DNA of 64,000 nucleotides from positions 682,001-746,000 of the forward strand of contig NZ_CP083608.1 in NCBI RefSeq assembly GCF_020097135.1, in the 5' to 3' direction. Below are positions 9,721 to 18,385 of this stretch, one piece after another (the first letter of the stretch is position 1; the number at the start of each line of letters is the position of its first letter). Both the position numbers and the translations under genes were made by a program. Below the pieces are notes generated by a model that was not told the origin of the DNA, searched no databases, and saw only the letters and a program-made list of their open reading frames with translations. The DNA is from Macrococcus armenti. GTDB taxonomy: Bacteria > Bacillota > Bacilli > Staphylococcales > Staphylococcaceae.

Positions 9721-11064
9721 ATGAATAAACTGTTTGCTCGACTCACACCGCAGCAAGGTATTGTGTTGTATTATCTTGTCGCAATATTCATCGCCTTTTT
9801 ATTACTGCGTATACCGTATGTACATAAAGAAGGTGTTACAATTTCATATATTGATTCACTGTTTGTTGCAGTGTCGGGTATAAGTGTGACAGGGCTATCA
9901 CCAGTTTCTATTGCTGATTCATATTCTACATTTGGGCACGTTATCATATTGTTCATCTTAAATTTAGGTGGCATCGGAGTAATGGCGATGGGTACGTTAC
10001 TCTGGGTCGTGCTCGGAAAAAAGATAGGCATGCGTGAACGACAACTCATAATGGTTGACCATAACCAGTATAAAATGAGTGGCGTCGTTACGTTAATTAT
10101 TGAAATTATTAAAACGATGCTGACGATTGAAATTATCGGGGCACTCCTGCTTGCATTTTATTTCTATAAAGATATGGGAGATGTGAAACTCGCACTGTTT
10201 AACGGACTATTTGCAGCGGTTTCTGCTACAACGAATGGTGGACTTGATATTACTGGAGATAGTTTAATCTCATATGCAGATGACTACTTCGTGCAGACGA
10301 TTACGATGTTCCTTATTATATTAGGTGCGATCGGATTTCCGGTACTTATAGAAGTTAAAAGTTATATCACGAATAAATTACCGAACTTTAGATTCAGTTT
10401 ATTTGCTAAACTGACAATTTCAACATATTTAATATTATCAGTAGTCGGGACAATCGTTATTTATGTATTTGAAATTAATCATGCATTTAAAGATATATCA
10501 TGGCATAAAGCAATCTTTTATGCGATGTTTCAGTCTTCCACGACGAGAAGTGCAGGGCTTACGACGATAGACTTAAATGTGTTGAGTGATGCAACGCAGT
10601 TCTTCATGTCAGGCCTGATGTTTATTGGTTCAAGCCCAAGTTCCGTCGGTGGAGGAATCAGAACGACGACGTTTGCCATACTGATACTGTTTTTAATAAA
10701 TTATAGTAACGGTCGCAATTCTATTAAAGTATTCAATAAAGAAATTGATCCTATTGATATTAATCGAGCATTTGCGGTAATGGTACTTGCGACGATTATA
10801 TGTTTCAGTGGATTACTGCTTATATTGTCATTTGAAGATGGTAAGTATGATTTACTGGCAATCTTCTTTGAAGTGATGAGTGCATTCGGTACGTGTGGCC
10901 TCTCGCTCGGAATTACAGGAGACTTAACGAGTTTAAGTAAGATTGTTATTATGATATTGATGTTTATCGGACGTGTCGGACTCATTTCGTTTATAATCAT
11001 GCTCGGAGGAAAAGCGGAACCGGACAAATTCAGATACCCGAAAGAAAGAATTATGATAGGATAA
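9721..11064 (+). CDS. TrkH/KtrB family potassium uptake protein
   Basis: A 447-residue membrane protein with repeated helix-pore-helix units of the SKT superfamily. The filter-like segments are SGISVTGLSPV, AVSATTNGGLDITGDSL, SSTTRSAGLTTIDL and SAFGTCGLSLGITGDLTS. It forms the membrane channel of a Ktr-type K+ (or Na+-coupled K+) uptake system and needs a cytoplasmic KtrA/KtrC gating ring, which is not encoded in this window. Whether it is the KtrB or KtrD paralogue cannot be told from sequence alone. The ribosome site AAGGAGCG precedes ATG 9721, ten bases after htrA. Confidence 0.9.
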   Translation: MNKLFARLTPQQGIVLYYLVAIFIAFLLLRIPYVHKEGVTISYIDSLFVAVSGISVTGLSPVSIADSYSTFGHVIILFILNLGGIGVMAMGTLLWVVLGKKIGMRERQLIMVDHNQYKMSGVVTLIIEIIKTMLTIEIIGALLLAFYFYKDMGDVKLALFNGLFAAVSATTNGGLDITGDSLISYADDYFVQTITMFLIILGAIGFPVLIEVKSYITNKLPNFRFSLFAKLTISTYLILSVVGTIVIYVFEINHAFKDISWHKAIFYAMFQSSTTRSAGLTTIDLNVLSDATQFFMSGLMFIGSSPSSVGGGIRTTTFAILILFLINYSNGRNSIKVFNKEIDPIDINRAFAVMVLATIICFSGLLLILSFEDGKYDLLAIFFEVMSAFGTCGLSLGITGDLTSLSKIVIMILMFIGRVGLISFIIMLGGKAEPDKFRYPKERIMIG

Positions 11065-11218
11065 GAGGCTATCAAGTGGGCGTTTAGCCTCAAGCAAAAT
11101 CTCAAAAGGAACCAAAGAAACGGTTTTTGTTTCTGGTTCCTTTTTGAATTTTGTCGTGGTGGCTTCCCACTTGATGCCGTTTCAAGAGGCTATCAAGTAG
11201 GCGTTTAGCCTCAAGCAA
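11063..11218. repeat. Duplicated 35-bp hairpin element with outer palindrome
   Basis: Two 35-base copies at 11063-11097 and 11184-11218 differ at one base and are 121 bases apart. Each contains GAGGCTA ... TAGCCTC, able to form a 7-bp stem. ATCAAGTGGG at 11071-11080 is also perfectly complementary to CCCACTTGAT at 11166-11175, so the first copy can fold into a large structure enclosing the potassium transporter terminator. Each copy is followed after about 10 bases by a different intrinsic terminator. Confidence 0.8.
11106..11145 (+). terminator. Terminator after the potassium transporter
   Basis: The stem AAGGAACC...AGAAAC / GTTTCTGGTTCCTT has one bulge and ends in T5. It lies between the two copies of the 35-bp element. 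Confidence 0.8.
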
Positions 11219-11228
11219 TATTTCAAAA

Positions 11229-11263
11229 AAAGATGGCAGAAACGAGATGTTTCTGCCATCTTT
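11229..11263 (-). terminator. Terminator of the histidine kinase gene
   Basis: A perfect 15-bp stem AAAGATGGCAGAAAC / GTTTCTGCCATCTTT with loop GAGAT. On the minus strand it begins at the kinase stop codon and is followed by a T-run. Confidence 0.85.
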
Positions 11264-12728
11264 ATGCTTTTACATTATCAAATGTAATTCTGAACTCTGT
11301 ACCTATACTTGGATCAGAGATAACTTCAATTGTACCGTGATGCGCATCGATAATACTTTTAGTAACCGGTAATCCAAGCCCTGTTCCGTGGAGTTTTGTC
11401 GTATAAAATGGGTTGAATAATTCACTTAATGTTTGTTCATCCATACCTATTCCATTATCACTTAATGAAATAATCGTTTTTTTGTCTTTATTATACACTT
11501 CGATTTTAAGTATTGCAGGTTGTGAATGCTCCATTGCATCTTTAGCATTTTGAATTAAATTGATTAAAACTTGTTTAAACTGATCAACAGATACATTAAT
11601 TAATGTTTGTTCATCTGTAAACTGTTTTACGATACGTATATTATGCATTGAAAGGTCGTAATCAAGGAATTTTAATATGTCACGAATGATTTCACGGGCA
11701 TCTATAGTTTCAACTTCAACATTTGTTGGTTTTCCTAATAATAGAAACTGACTGACGATTAAGTTGATACGCTCTAATTCGCTTTTAACGATGTTGAATT
11801 TCTGATTTTTATGTTCCTTATCATATTGTAATTCCAATAGTTCTACAAATCCTTTTATCGTAGTGAGAGGGTTTTTAATTTCATGTGCAGTATTAGCAGC
11901 GAGTAAACCTATGATTTCTTTACGCTGAGTATTGATATCTTCAAGTACTTTTTCATTTGCACGTTTATTTTTATAACTAACAAATAATAATTGTAATGTA
12001 ATAATAACAAATGACAAAAGAATTGTAAAAACGAGAGCCATAGGATAAGCATCATAATATATATTTCGGTTTGATGTAAGGATAATTTCCCAAGGCACTT
12101 TATAAAACTTTTCTCTAGTTTCAATTCCAGAATGGACAGGGTTTACAGATTCAAATATTTTATTACCTTTAAAGTCTCTTATTGTTACTGTCGTATCCTT
12201 TTGAAGTGAATCTATAACAGCACCAATAGTATTGACATCTATTTCGATAGTAATAATGTATTGTTCATCTTGTTTTGTTACAGTTTTTGATATATAGAAA
12301 ACCTTTTTGTTAAATTCATTTTTTGTAACATCACTAATTGAAGAATGATTCAGGTTTATCTGACTTTTATTAAAAAAGAACGTTTTAGACTGTAATGTCT
12401 GACCGATTAATACTTCTGATGTTGAATGAATGATTTTACAGTTATCGTTTAACACATAAAGGTTAATGACACGTGGTTCGTTTTCTTTTATTTCAAACAT
12501 TCTATCTTGTATATTCGATGTATATTGAAATGCCGTTGCTAAATTATCAGTAATTGATATGGATTCATTAATAAATGCATCCACTTGATTAGAATGTATA
12601 TTAATTGAATGTCTGTATTCGTCCAGTAATCGTTCTTTTCCTAATTCAGCTAATGAATAAGTTATGAATACATTCAACGTAATAAATAGTATAATATGAT
12701 AAAGGATATTTTTTCGTATATTTTTCAT
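11262..12728 (-). CDS. Membrane sensor histidine kinase (orphan)
   Basis: A 488-residue kinase. A first membrane helix lies at about residues 8-26. An extracellular sensor of roughly 190 residues follows, with a layout like a double-Cache/PAS domain. The second helix is near residues 225-247. The HisKA box is [14 protein letters not shown] with phospho-acceptor His, followed by the ATPase domain with N box [10 protein letters not shown]1 DNGIGMDEQ and G2 [10 protein letters not shown]. This resembles the sporulation/PAS-type kinases that feed phosphorelays. No response regulator gene adjoins it, so its partner is elsewhere. I used ATG 12728, with TGGAG six bases upstream, rather than the GTG two codons earlier, which overlaps that ribosome site. 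Confidence 0.88.
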   Translation of the reverse strand: MKNIRKNILYHIILFITLNVFITYSLAELGKERLLDEYRHSINIHSNQVDAFINESISITDNLATAFQYTSNIQDRMFEIKENEPRVINLYVLNDNCKIIHSTSEVLIGQTLQSKTFFFNKSQINLNHSSISDVTKNEFNKKVFYISKTVTKQDEQYIITIEIDVNTIGAVIDSLQKDTTVTIRDFKGNKIFESVNPVHSGIETREKFYKVPWEIILTSNRNIYYDAYPMALVFTILLSFVIITLQLLFVSYKNKRANEKVLEDINTQRKEIIGLLAANTAHEIKNPLTTIKGFVELLELQYDKEHKNQKFNIVKSELERINLIVSQFLLLGKPTNVEVETIDAREIIRDILKFLDYDLSMHNIRIVKQFTDEQTLINVSVDQFKQVLINLIQNAKDAMEHSQPAILKIEVYNKDKKTIISLSDNGIGMDEQTLSELFNPFYTTKLHGTGLGLPVTKSIIDAHHGTIEVISDPSIGTEFRITFDNVKA

Positions 12729-12766
12729 AAACACTCCATATTCATTTATTTAAAGGCAGGGATTTC

Positions 12767-13621
12767 ATGAAGAAAGGTATTATTAATATACATATTATCA
12801 TATCAAGCGATATATGCGGGAAGATGTTTAGTGAAAGAAATCATCCTGGGCTGATTAAAGCAGCAACATTCATTAAAATGCAGCGCACAAGTAACGATCT
12901 GTTATTGCTCAATAACGGCCAGACATTGACTGGCAGTAAGGCAGCAGCATACTTTGCAGACCATACATCTTTCAGAAGAAACCCGCAAATTTCAATAATG
13001 AATGCAATGCAATATGATGCAAGTAATATTAGTGTGTCAGATTTTAGTTTAGGCAGAATGTACTTTAATCGTTCTCATAGTTTAAGTGATTTTCCATTTA
13101 TATCTGTGAATGTTATCAATTCCAGAACGAAGGAACCTTATTATAATAAGCCATACATTATTAAGAAAATTAAAGGGATTAAAGTAGCAGTAATTGCAAT
13201 AAGTGAAGTGAGTGATATCTCTCATATAATTGAAGATATTGAAGTAGAAAACCCTATTCGTGCAGCGAGAACGTGGATTCGTTATTTATATGATGTGGAA
13301 AACCCTGATTTCGTAATCGGACTTCATAATGGCGACATACATCATATTGCAAAAGATGGCCAATTGCGCACAGAAGGTATTGATTTGATTATTACAAATA
13401 GTGATGAAGTACTCACAACGTCAGAGCGTGAAATTATATATACAGATCATAATGAAATGCTCACGCAAGTAGAGCTTGAATTTAAAGAACGCACGAATTC
13501 ATTTGAATATGTTAAGAAAATCGTTGCACCTGTAAATATCGATTTATATCCGAATGATCCAGGTTTAGTTGAAAAAGTATATTATGATGAGAAAGAATAC
13601 AGAAAAAAGCACGAGTCGTAA
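12767..13621 (+). CDS. 5'-nucleotidase-like protein lacking metal ligands (probable pseudoenzyme)
   Basis: The 284-residue protein follows the N-terminal metallophosphatase domain of the UshA/YfkN 5'-nucleotidase family in order. However, the metal-binding residues are changed. SSDICG replaces the usual DxHG (Cys17 for His). LLLNNGQTLTGS stands where LLLDAGDxxxGS is expected. NAMQYDASNISVSDFSLG stands where the GNHEFD motif belongs. ITNSDE stands where GHxH is expected. The C-terminal nucleotide-binding domain is absent. There is no signal peptide, so it is probably cytoplasmic. It starts 38 bases from the divergent histidine kinase, with GGCAGGG before ATG 12767. The reading frame is intact and well formed, so it looks maintained rather than decaying. 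Its function is unknown. Confidence 0.7.
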   Translation: MKKGIINIHIIISSDICGKMFSERNHPGLIKAATFIKMQRTSNDLLLLNNGQTLTGSKAAAYFADHTSFRRNPQISIMNAMQYDASNISVSDFSLGRMYFNRSHSLSDFPFISVNVINSRTKEPYYNKPYIIKKIKGIKVAVIAISEVSDISHIIEDIEVENPIRAARTWIRYLYDVENPDFVIGLHNGDIHHIAKDGQLRTEGIDLIITNSDEVLTTSEREIIYTDHNEMLTQVELEFKERTNSFEYVKKIVAPVNIDLYPNDPGLVEKVYYDEKEYRKKHES

Positions 13622-13638
13622 ATTCGACTCGTGCTTTT
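13605..13638. terminator. Bidirectional terminator
   Basis: A perfect 14-bp stem AAAAGCACGAGTCG / CGACTCGTGCTTTT with a 6-base loop contains the stop codons of both convergent genes. A/T runs on both sides let it act in both directions. Confidence 0.85.
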
Positions 13639-14239
13639 AACGTCCATAAATCATAATGAGTATTACAATCGCACAAATTTCTCCGATAATAGGTGTGATT
13701 AATCGTTTCGTATATACATAACTTACCGATAAAATCAGCTGAACGATAAATATCATCATGACGACATTAAATGGTACCGCATAACTAAATAATGCTGCAC
13801 ACATTAAACTTGTTATGACTGATGCTGCAATTGGATGTATATACTGCATCAGTTTATCCTGTAATAATGCACGCATAAATAGTTCATGCAGGGGAATCGC
13901 GACGATAAGTGTAATAATAAGTTGCCACTTAAAGTATACACCCATCTTAATCATTTCACGAAGCAGTCCGTTAAATGTAATGGTCTGATGGAGCTGCAGC
14001 AGAACTGTGTATATGACTACGATAATGAATGCTGCAATTAGCCCAGTACCAATAGACTGAAAGAGTCTTTTCGATTCGATATTTCGTTCATAGAAAATAT
14101 ATCCAATTGATGAGAAAAGCAATAATCCCGTATAAACATACCAGAATACTTGCTTTTCATCATGTAAAAAAATAAGCACACCATGCATGAAACTATATAT
14201 TATTAGAAGTGCGATGAGTGAGCGATCGAGTTTTTTCAC
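13637..14239 (-). CDS. CPBP-like multispanning membrane protein
   Basis: A 200-residue protein with about seven hydrophobic segments and a final LIMIYGR. The segment PLHELFMRALLQDKL recalls the first motif of CPBP intramembrane proteases (EExxxR), with His in place of the first Glu. The FxxxH motif of the second active segment appears as FSYAV without His. It may therefore be an inactive or non-canonical CPBP member. It starts at a GTG (14239) two bases after the DUF2187 gene, with the ribosome site GAGG inside that gene's last codons, so the two are translationally coupled. The family call is tentative. Confidence 0.5.
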   Translation of the reverse strand: MKKLDRSLIALLIIYSFMHGVLIFLHDEKQVFWYVYTGLLLFSSIGYIFYERNIESKRLFQSIGTGLIAAFIIVVIYTVLLQLHQTITFNGLLREMIKMGVYFKWQLIITLIVAIPLHELFMRALLQDKLMQYIHPIAASVITSLMCAALFSYAVPFNVVMMIFIVQLILSVSYVYTKRLITPIIGEICAIVILIMIYGR

Positions 14240-14241
14240 AA

Positions 14242-14424
14242 TTAAGCCTCATGTATAATCTTGTAACGTTTATGATTAATTACCGTTTTCTCAGGAATTT
14301 CTAACTTCTCAAAATTCTCCATAAATGTACAATCAACGATTACTGAGTTTTCATTTACTTTCTCAACAATCCCTTGTGTACCTTCATGAAATTCAATAAT
14401 ATCTCCAACTTTAGCAACAGTCAT
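14242..14424 (-). CDS. DUF2187 (YkvS-like) small protein
   Basis: A 60-residue protein with the pattern VGDIIEFHEGTQGIVEKV, a KOW/SH3-like small beta barrel as in DUF2187 proteins. Its function is unknown. GAGGAGG lies six bases before ATG 14424 (MTVAKVGD). The ATG two codons earlier is too close to that ribosome site, and the longer frame reaching 14457 has no ribosome site. It is the first gene of a two-gene unit with the CPBP-like gene and follows the sigma factor on the same strand after 65 bases. Confidence 0.75.
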   Translation of the reverse strand: MTVAKVGDIIEFHEGTQGIVEKVNENSVIVDCTFMENFEKLEIPEKTVINHKRYKIIHEA

Positions 14425-14489
14425 ATGCATCCTCCTCAAAAAAGTACTAATAAACATTATACTAGAAAATTGAAGTGATGAATATCATT

Positions 14490-14945
14490 TTATTTCAATT
14501 TTTGAAGTTTCTTCTGACATGACTTTCGATAATTTTTTAACGTTGATACACTTTTATTCATCATGTGCGCTATTTCTTTTTGCTTATAGCCTTGTATTGT
14601 TAGCATAAGCCACTCATATTCATGGTCACAAAGCATCTGAAAGAACTGCGTATAATCAACTAATGTTTCATCTGTGTAGCTTTCATAAGTTATACATTCC
14701 ATCGGCGCAAAACGATCTAAATTTCTTTTAAGCTTTCTAATTTCGTCAATAAAGAAAAAGTTAAGTTTAGTAAAAATAAACTGTTGCATATTATTTGTTA
14801 ATGCAGGGTCGTAATTTTTATAAATTTCCCATAATTTTATTAAAGCGAGTTGATACATTTCATCATGCATATATGTGAGGCGATATTTGTGTATGAAATA
14901 ATGAATAACGCGTTCGTTGTTCTTTAATACTTCTTCAAAATTCAC
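14490..14945 (-). CDS. sigS: SigS-like sigma-70 family factor
   Basis: A 151-residue sigma factor with region 2 (KYRLTYMHDEMYQLALIKLW, then FTKLNFFFIDEIRKLKR) and region 4 helix-turn-helix (GYKQKEIAHMMNKSVSTLKNYR). The layout and motifs match, from memory, the stress sigma factor SigS of S. aureus, which also has the GYKQ.EIA signature. I took the GTG at 14945 (reading MNFEEVLKN), preceded by AAGGG. An ATG seven codons earlier (14966) has no ribosome site. No anti-sigma gene is adjacent. It is divergent from comK, and the shared intergenic region holds a long inverted repeat. Confidence 0.82.
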   Translation of the reverse strand: MNFEEVLKNNERVIHYFIHKYRLTYMHDEMYQLALIKLWEIYKNYDPALTNNMQQFIFTKLNFFFIDEIRKLKRNLDRFAPMECITYESYTDETLVDYTQFFQMLCDHEYEWLMLTIQGYKQKEIAHMMNKSVSTLKNYRKSCQKKLQKLK

Positions 14946-15022
14946 TGCATACCCTTTTCTCAACATCTAGATATTGTAATGATTTTCGGATGGTTTTATC
15001 ATATTCAATTTATTTATTAATC

Positions 15023-15077
15023 AAAAGTTAACAAATAACTGAAAATATCTTATAAATTTAAATTTTTGTTAACTTTT
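15023..15077. promoter_or_regulatory. Inverted repeat between sigS and comK
   Basis: AAAAGTTAACAAA (15023-15035) and its exact reverse complement TTTGTTAACTTTT (15065-15077) flank 29 AT-rich bases. Each arm is centred on the palindrome GTTAAC, giving two sites 42 bases apart. Downstream, TATAAT at 15121-15126 is a likely comK -10 box. AAAGGTGAA (15086) and AATGAAGAT (15108) resemble Bacillus SigH promoter elements, weakly. Confidence 0.55.
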
Positions 15078-15158
15078 TGTTTAAAAAAGGTGAAAAACGT
15101 CCAAAAAAATGAAGATTTTGTATAATAAAAGTGTAAAAATTTAATTAGGAGTGGTCTG

Positions 15159-15632
15159 ATGGAGCTGCCAATTTCTATACATACGATGTACCTTTATCAG
15201 CATGGGGCAATTGAAGGACGTACTGAAATAAGACGTTTCAAAGAAGAAGTAATGATATATGATAAAGCTGCAGATAAGCTACTGGATGACACATTGAAGT
15301 TACTTGGAAGTTCATTAAAGACGCGTAAATATTCCGCGCAAGTATTAATGAAATCTAAAAAGTATATGCCAATTATGATAGAATCCCAGTTGAACTGGGC
15401 ATACTTTCAGATTCATCAGAATCACCACCATTATAAAGCATACATCAATCATAAATATGTTACATATATTGAAGGAACGGATGAATATGTGATGATTACA
15501 TTTCTTGATGGATCAACTATACAGTTTAAGCAGAAACTTAAATTTGTTCAGAAACAATATGAACGCTGTATTTGTTTAGTTGATGCGCAGTATAAAATAA
15601 TAAAACGACAATCAATGTATGATTGTCGTTAA
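15159..15632 (+). CDS. comK: Competence transcription factor ComK
   Basis: A 157-residue protein with the ComK core: LLGSSLKTRKYSAQVLM, then KKYMPIMIESQLNWAYF, where the family has FGSSxxGRKxG followed by KxPIxI. A downstream segment (TFLDGSTIQFKQK) fits the DNA-binding region that follows. ComK activates DNA-uptake and recombination genes. It begins with ATG 15159 and has GGAGTGG upstream. It is the first gene on its strand, divergent from sigS, and ends within a hairpin. Staphylococci can carry two comK copies; only this one is in the window. The C-terminus is shorter than in Bacillus ComK. Confidence 0.85.
   Translation: MELPISIHTMYLYQHGAIEGRTEIRRFKEEVMIYDKAADKLLDDTLKLLGSSLKTRKYSAQVLMKSKKYMPIMIESQLNWAYFQIHQNHHHYKAYINHKYVTYIEGTDEYVMITFLDGSTIQFKQKLKFVQKQYERCICLVDAQYKIIKRQSMYDCR
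15604..15630 (-). terminator. Terminator between comK and the RocB-like gene
   Basis: The stem AACGACAATCA / TGATTGTCGTT has loop ATGTA. The T-rich tail is on the minus strand, so it mainly ends the peptidase transcript. It overlaps the comK stop codon. Confidence 0.65.
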
Positions 15633-17182
15633 TGGTTGCATAAAAACTTCTGGATAATCTTTGCAATCATTTCCGGAATTTCTTCACTCACACTTTTAAT
15701 ATGTATACGTTCAGAATTTTGATGTGGGTCTTTTCCGAATGCACCGATATTAATGACCGGTGCTTGTAATGCATGCATATCTTCAAACGGAATATTATAG
15801 AACATTCCGTATCCAGGAGTTTGCTTCATATAAAATTCTGCGTCTTTTAAATCGGATTGATAATTAACATAGCTTAAATCTGATATGCCATTGAAATAGT
15901 GAATTTTTTTGAGCTTACGTCGATAATTCGTATCCATATACTTAATAGCATACTTTACGATTTGTTTTACTGTTTTATCATCACTTGAATTTACAGCAGG
16001 ATAGTATGGCGACGCATAGTATATAACAACCGTAAAATCATTGTTATGATTATGTGTGAGCAAACCTTGTACAATTTGTTCTGCTCTTTCCTGATCGCCC
16101 GCTGCAGTAATAAATTGATTAACATCGATATCTTTATTTTGTTGAATCAATGCTTCATAAGAGATAACTTTAATGTCAGGAATTTCAGGAATAATATGTG
16201 ATAAATCACGCTTAATTTCACTCACAGTTCGTTTTACGACATGTTCAAACTTTTCTAATATTTCTTCTGCCGTCTGTTTAAACACAAACATATTATAGTA
16301 AGCTGATGAAATAAACGGTGTCTGTACATTATATTCCGATTTTAAGTCATGCATTTTTAAGCTTACAGGTAGTGGGGTAAACTCTTTTTTAAATTTTTCA
16401 GTGAATGTCTGATTGTATTCAATTTCCTGATTTATTCGGCTGATAATATAGTTTGAACTTAATCCTTTTAGTGGTTCGCCGACGTGTGTTTCTTTTCCAT
16501 ATACCATGACTGCTGGCATGAGTTTGCCGATGGAACCAGTGTATATATAATGCGCGTTATCATGTGGTATTTGACTGAATGAAGGTTCGCTATTCATAAT
16601 GAGTGTGACGTTTAGTTGTAACGATTTTAGCCATTCATTCAGAAATTGCGTTGCAGCTTTCATGCCAGAAGAACCCACCTCTTCATCCGGAACAGAGACT
16701 AGGATGATGTTTACTGGCCATGACTCAATCGTTGCACGTTCAAGTATACTCATCTGCATCATCAGACCAGACTTCATATCCATTACACCACGACCAAATA
16801 AATAGTCACCAGAGTGAATATCTGCTTCAATTTGTTCATTAAATAATGCATTTGATTTATATGCTTTCATTAATGCATCGCAATCAAATACTGCATCAGA
16901 CAATTGACCGTAATCCTGAATATCAACCGTATCATAATGACTCATTAATATGAGTGTATTATCAGTTTCATACGTACGATATAGTGCACATATCGCGTTT
17001 TTATTATCAGATGTTTCTACAAGCTGAATATGTGATTCAGCCGATTTGAAATAATCGATTTGCTCAAGTTGTTGTTTCAGGAAAAATGGAAAATGTCTTT
17101 CCCCTTCGGTACCCGTTACACTTTTTTTCTCAACGAGTCGTTTCAATAAATTAATTCTGTCTTCCGGTGTCTGCCATAACAT
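15629..17182 (-). CDS. RocB-like M20 family metallopeptidase
   Basis: A 517-residue co-catalytic zinc hydrolase. The M20 motifs are present in order: MSHYDTVD (first His/Asp), LFGRGVMDMKSG (bridging Asp), SVPDEEVGSSGMKAA (catalytic and metal Glu), NSEPS, and a dimerisation domain with HVGEPLKGLSSNYI. The length and the SPYYPAV and GISDLSYV segments match proteins annotated as arginine utilisation protein RocB. The real substrate is unknown. It has its own ribosome site (AAGGGG) and stands alone between comK and the acyltransferase. Confidence 0.83.
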   Translation of the reverse strand: MLWQTPEDRINLLKRLVEKKSVTGTEGERHFPFFLKQQLEQIDYFKSAESHIQLVETSDNKNAICALYRTYETDNTLILMSHYDTVDIQDYGQLSDAVFDCDALMKAYKSNALFNEQIEADIHSGDYLFGRGVMDMKSGLMMQMSILERATIESWPVNIILVSVPDEEVGSSGMKAATQFLNEWLKSLQLNVTLIMNSEPSFSQIPHDNAHYIYTGSIGKLMPAVMVYGKETHVGEPLKGLSSNYIISRINQEIEYNQTFTEKFKKEFTPLPVSLKMHDLKSEYNVQTPFISSAYYNMFVFKQTAEEILEKFEHVVKRTVSEIKRDLSHIIPEIPDIKVISYEALIQQNKDIDVNQFITAAGDQERAEQIVQGLLTHNHNNDFTVVIYYASPYYPAVNSSDDKTVKQIVKYAIKYMDTNYRRKLKKIHYFNGISDLSYVNYQSDLKDAEFYMKQTPGYGMFYNIPFEDMHALQAPVINIGAFGKDPHQNSERIHIKSVSEEIPEMIAKIIQKFLCNH

Positions 17183-17287
17183 TTTAATTTGCCCCTTAAT
17201 TTAAAGAATTGTGAACGTTTCTTTATTTTGTCACTTAAGGTTATTATACTGATTTTCTTATAATAACTAAATACTATACAAAATAAA

Positions 17288-18271
17288 TTATTTTTTTAAT
17301 TCAATAATAGGGGATGTAAGTTTTTTTACACGTCTGTGACTGAAAAAGTAGACGATAAAGATTGTTGATATAACTGCAAACGTTATTGTTGAAAACAAAT
17401 GATCATTAAAGTATTCATTCCAGTTGCGTGCACGAAATATACCGACGAACAGACCATGTAATAAATAAATAAACATTGTTCTAGACCCGATGTATGTGTA
17501 CTTTAATTGTCTGTTCGGCACGATATTTAAGAAGCTTATCGTACTAACGATAATAATGACGTATACAGCTAAACGCTTGAGTCCACTATACATATCCGGT
17601 GCATGTGCTTCAATCGATTCATAAGGCTTACTCCCGAATAACCAGTTAAAGTCTATTTTGAACAAATAGTAAAATAAAAATACTGCAGATAAAACGAGTA
17701 TTGAAAAAATAACATACTTTTTATCACGAATATATTTAAAGTGTGACGGTTGTGCATAATATCCTAATAAAAATAAAGGTAAAAACACGAGTGTTCTTGA
17801 TAAACTTAACGTTCCGTCGATAAAATTAAAGTACCCGGCAGTAACTCCAATCAAAAATGAGATTGGAAGTATAATTAATGCATTAAAATCCTTTACAATA
17901 AATAAAATAATTTGCCATGATAATAAACTGATCAAAAACCACATTGCCCATTGTGGGTCGAATGGATTCAGTTTAATTGTTGAAACATCATCAATTAAAT
18001 AATAATAAACAGCATAAAACGACTGAAAAATAATATATGGTAATAATAATTTCAGTGTCACTTTTTTAATATATCCAGGTTTATGAATACTTTTTGCGAA
18101 GTATCCGGAAATGAGAACGAAAGCGGGCATATGAAAGCTATAAATAAACATGTACAATGCATATATAAATTGACTTTCATCAATATAAGAACGAATAATA
18201 TGTCCGAAGACAACGAGTATGATGAGATATAATTTTGCGTTATCAAAGTAATAATCTCTTTCTTTTTTCAT
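17288..18271 (-). CDS. Acyltransferase family 3 membrane protein
   Basis: A 327-residue protein with about ten hydrophobic segments. It starts with the acyltransferase-3 signature YYFDNAKLYLIILVVFGHII, where the His is the likely catalytic residue, followed by FHMPAFVLISGYF. Such enzymes O-acylate surface sugars or lipids; the NolL/fucose-4-O-acetylase branch is the nearest I recognise. The substrate could be one of the wall or capsule polymers made in this window, but nothing in the sequence proves it. AAGGAG precedes ATG 18271. It is divergent from a MarR regulator with a palindrome between the two, so it may be that regulator's target. Confidence 0.83.
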   Translation of the reverse strand: MKKERDYYFDNAKLYLIILVVFGHIIRSYIDESQFIYALYMFIYSFHMPAFVLISGYFAKSIHKPGYIKKVTLKLLLPYIIFQSFYAVYYYLIDDVSTIKLNPFDPQWAMWFLISLLSWQIILFIVKDFNALIILPISFLIGVTAGYFNFIDGTLSLSRTLVFLPLFLLGYYAQPSHFKYIRDKKYVIFSILVLSAVFLFYYLFKIDFNWLFGSKPYESIEAHAPDMYSGLKRLAVYVIIIVSTISFLNIVPNRQLKYTYIGSRTMFIYLLHGLFVGIFRARNWNEYFNDHLFSTITFAVISTIFIVYFFSHRRVKKLTSPIIELKK

Positions 18272-18332
18272 TTTAAAGCTCCTTGAAATTATATAGCTTA
18301 CAACTATATTTTTATTTAGAATATATCGTTGC

Positions 18333-18353
18333 TAATCTAATGGGTTTAGATTA
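18333..18353. promoter_or_regulatory. Candidate MarR operator
   Basis: TAATCTAA, spacer TGGGT, TTAGATTA is a perfect 8-bp inverted repeat, about 30 bases before the MarR gene start and about 60 bases before the acyltransferase start. Size and position fit a self-regulating MarR site. Confidence 0.55.
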
Positions 18354-18385
18354 TAATTTTAATAACAGAAGTGAGGAGAGAAATT

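Noticed and set aside
11262..12728. Two-component pair with a neighbouring response regulator
   Set aside because: No receiver-domain gene lies on either side. The neighbour at 12767 is a nucleotidase-like protein.
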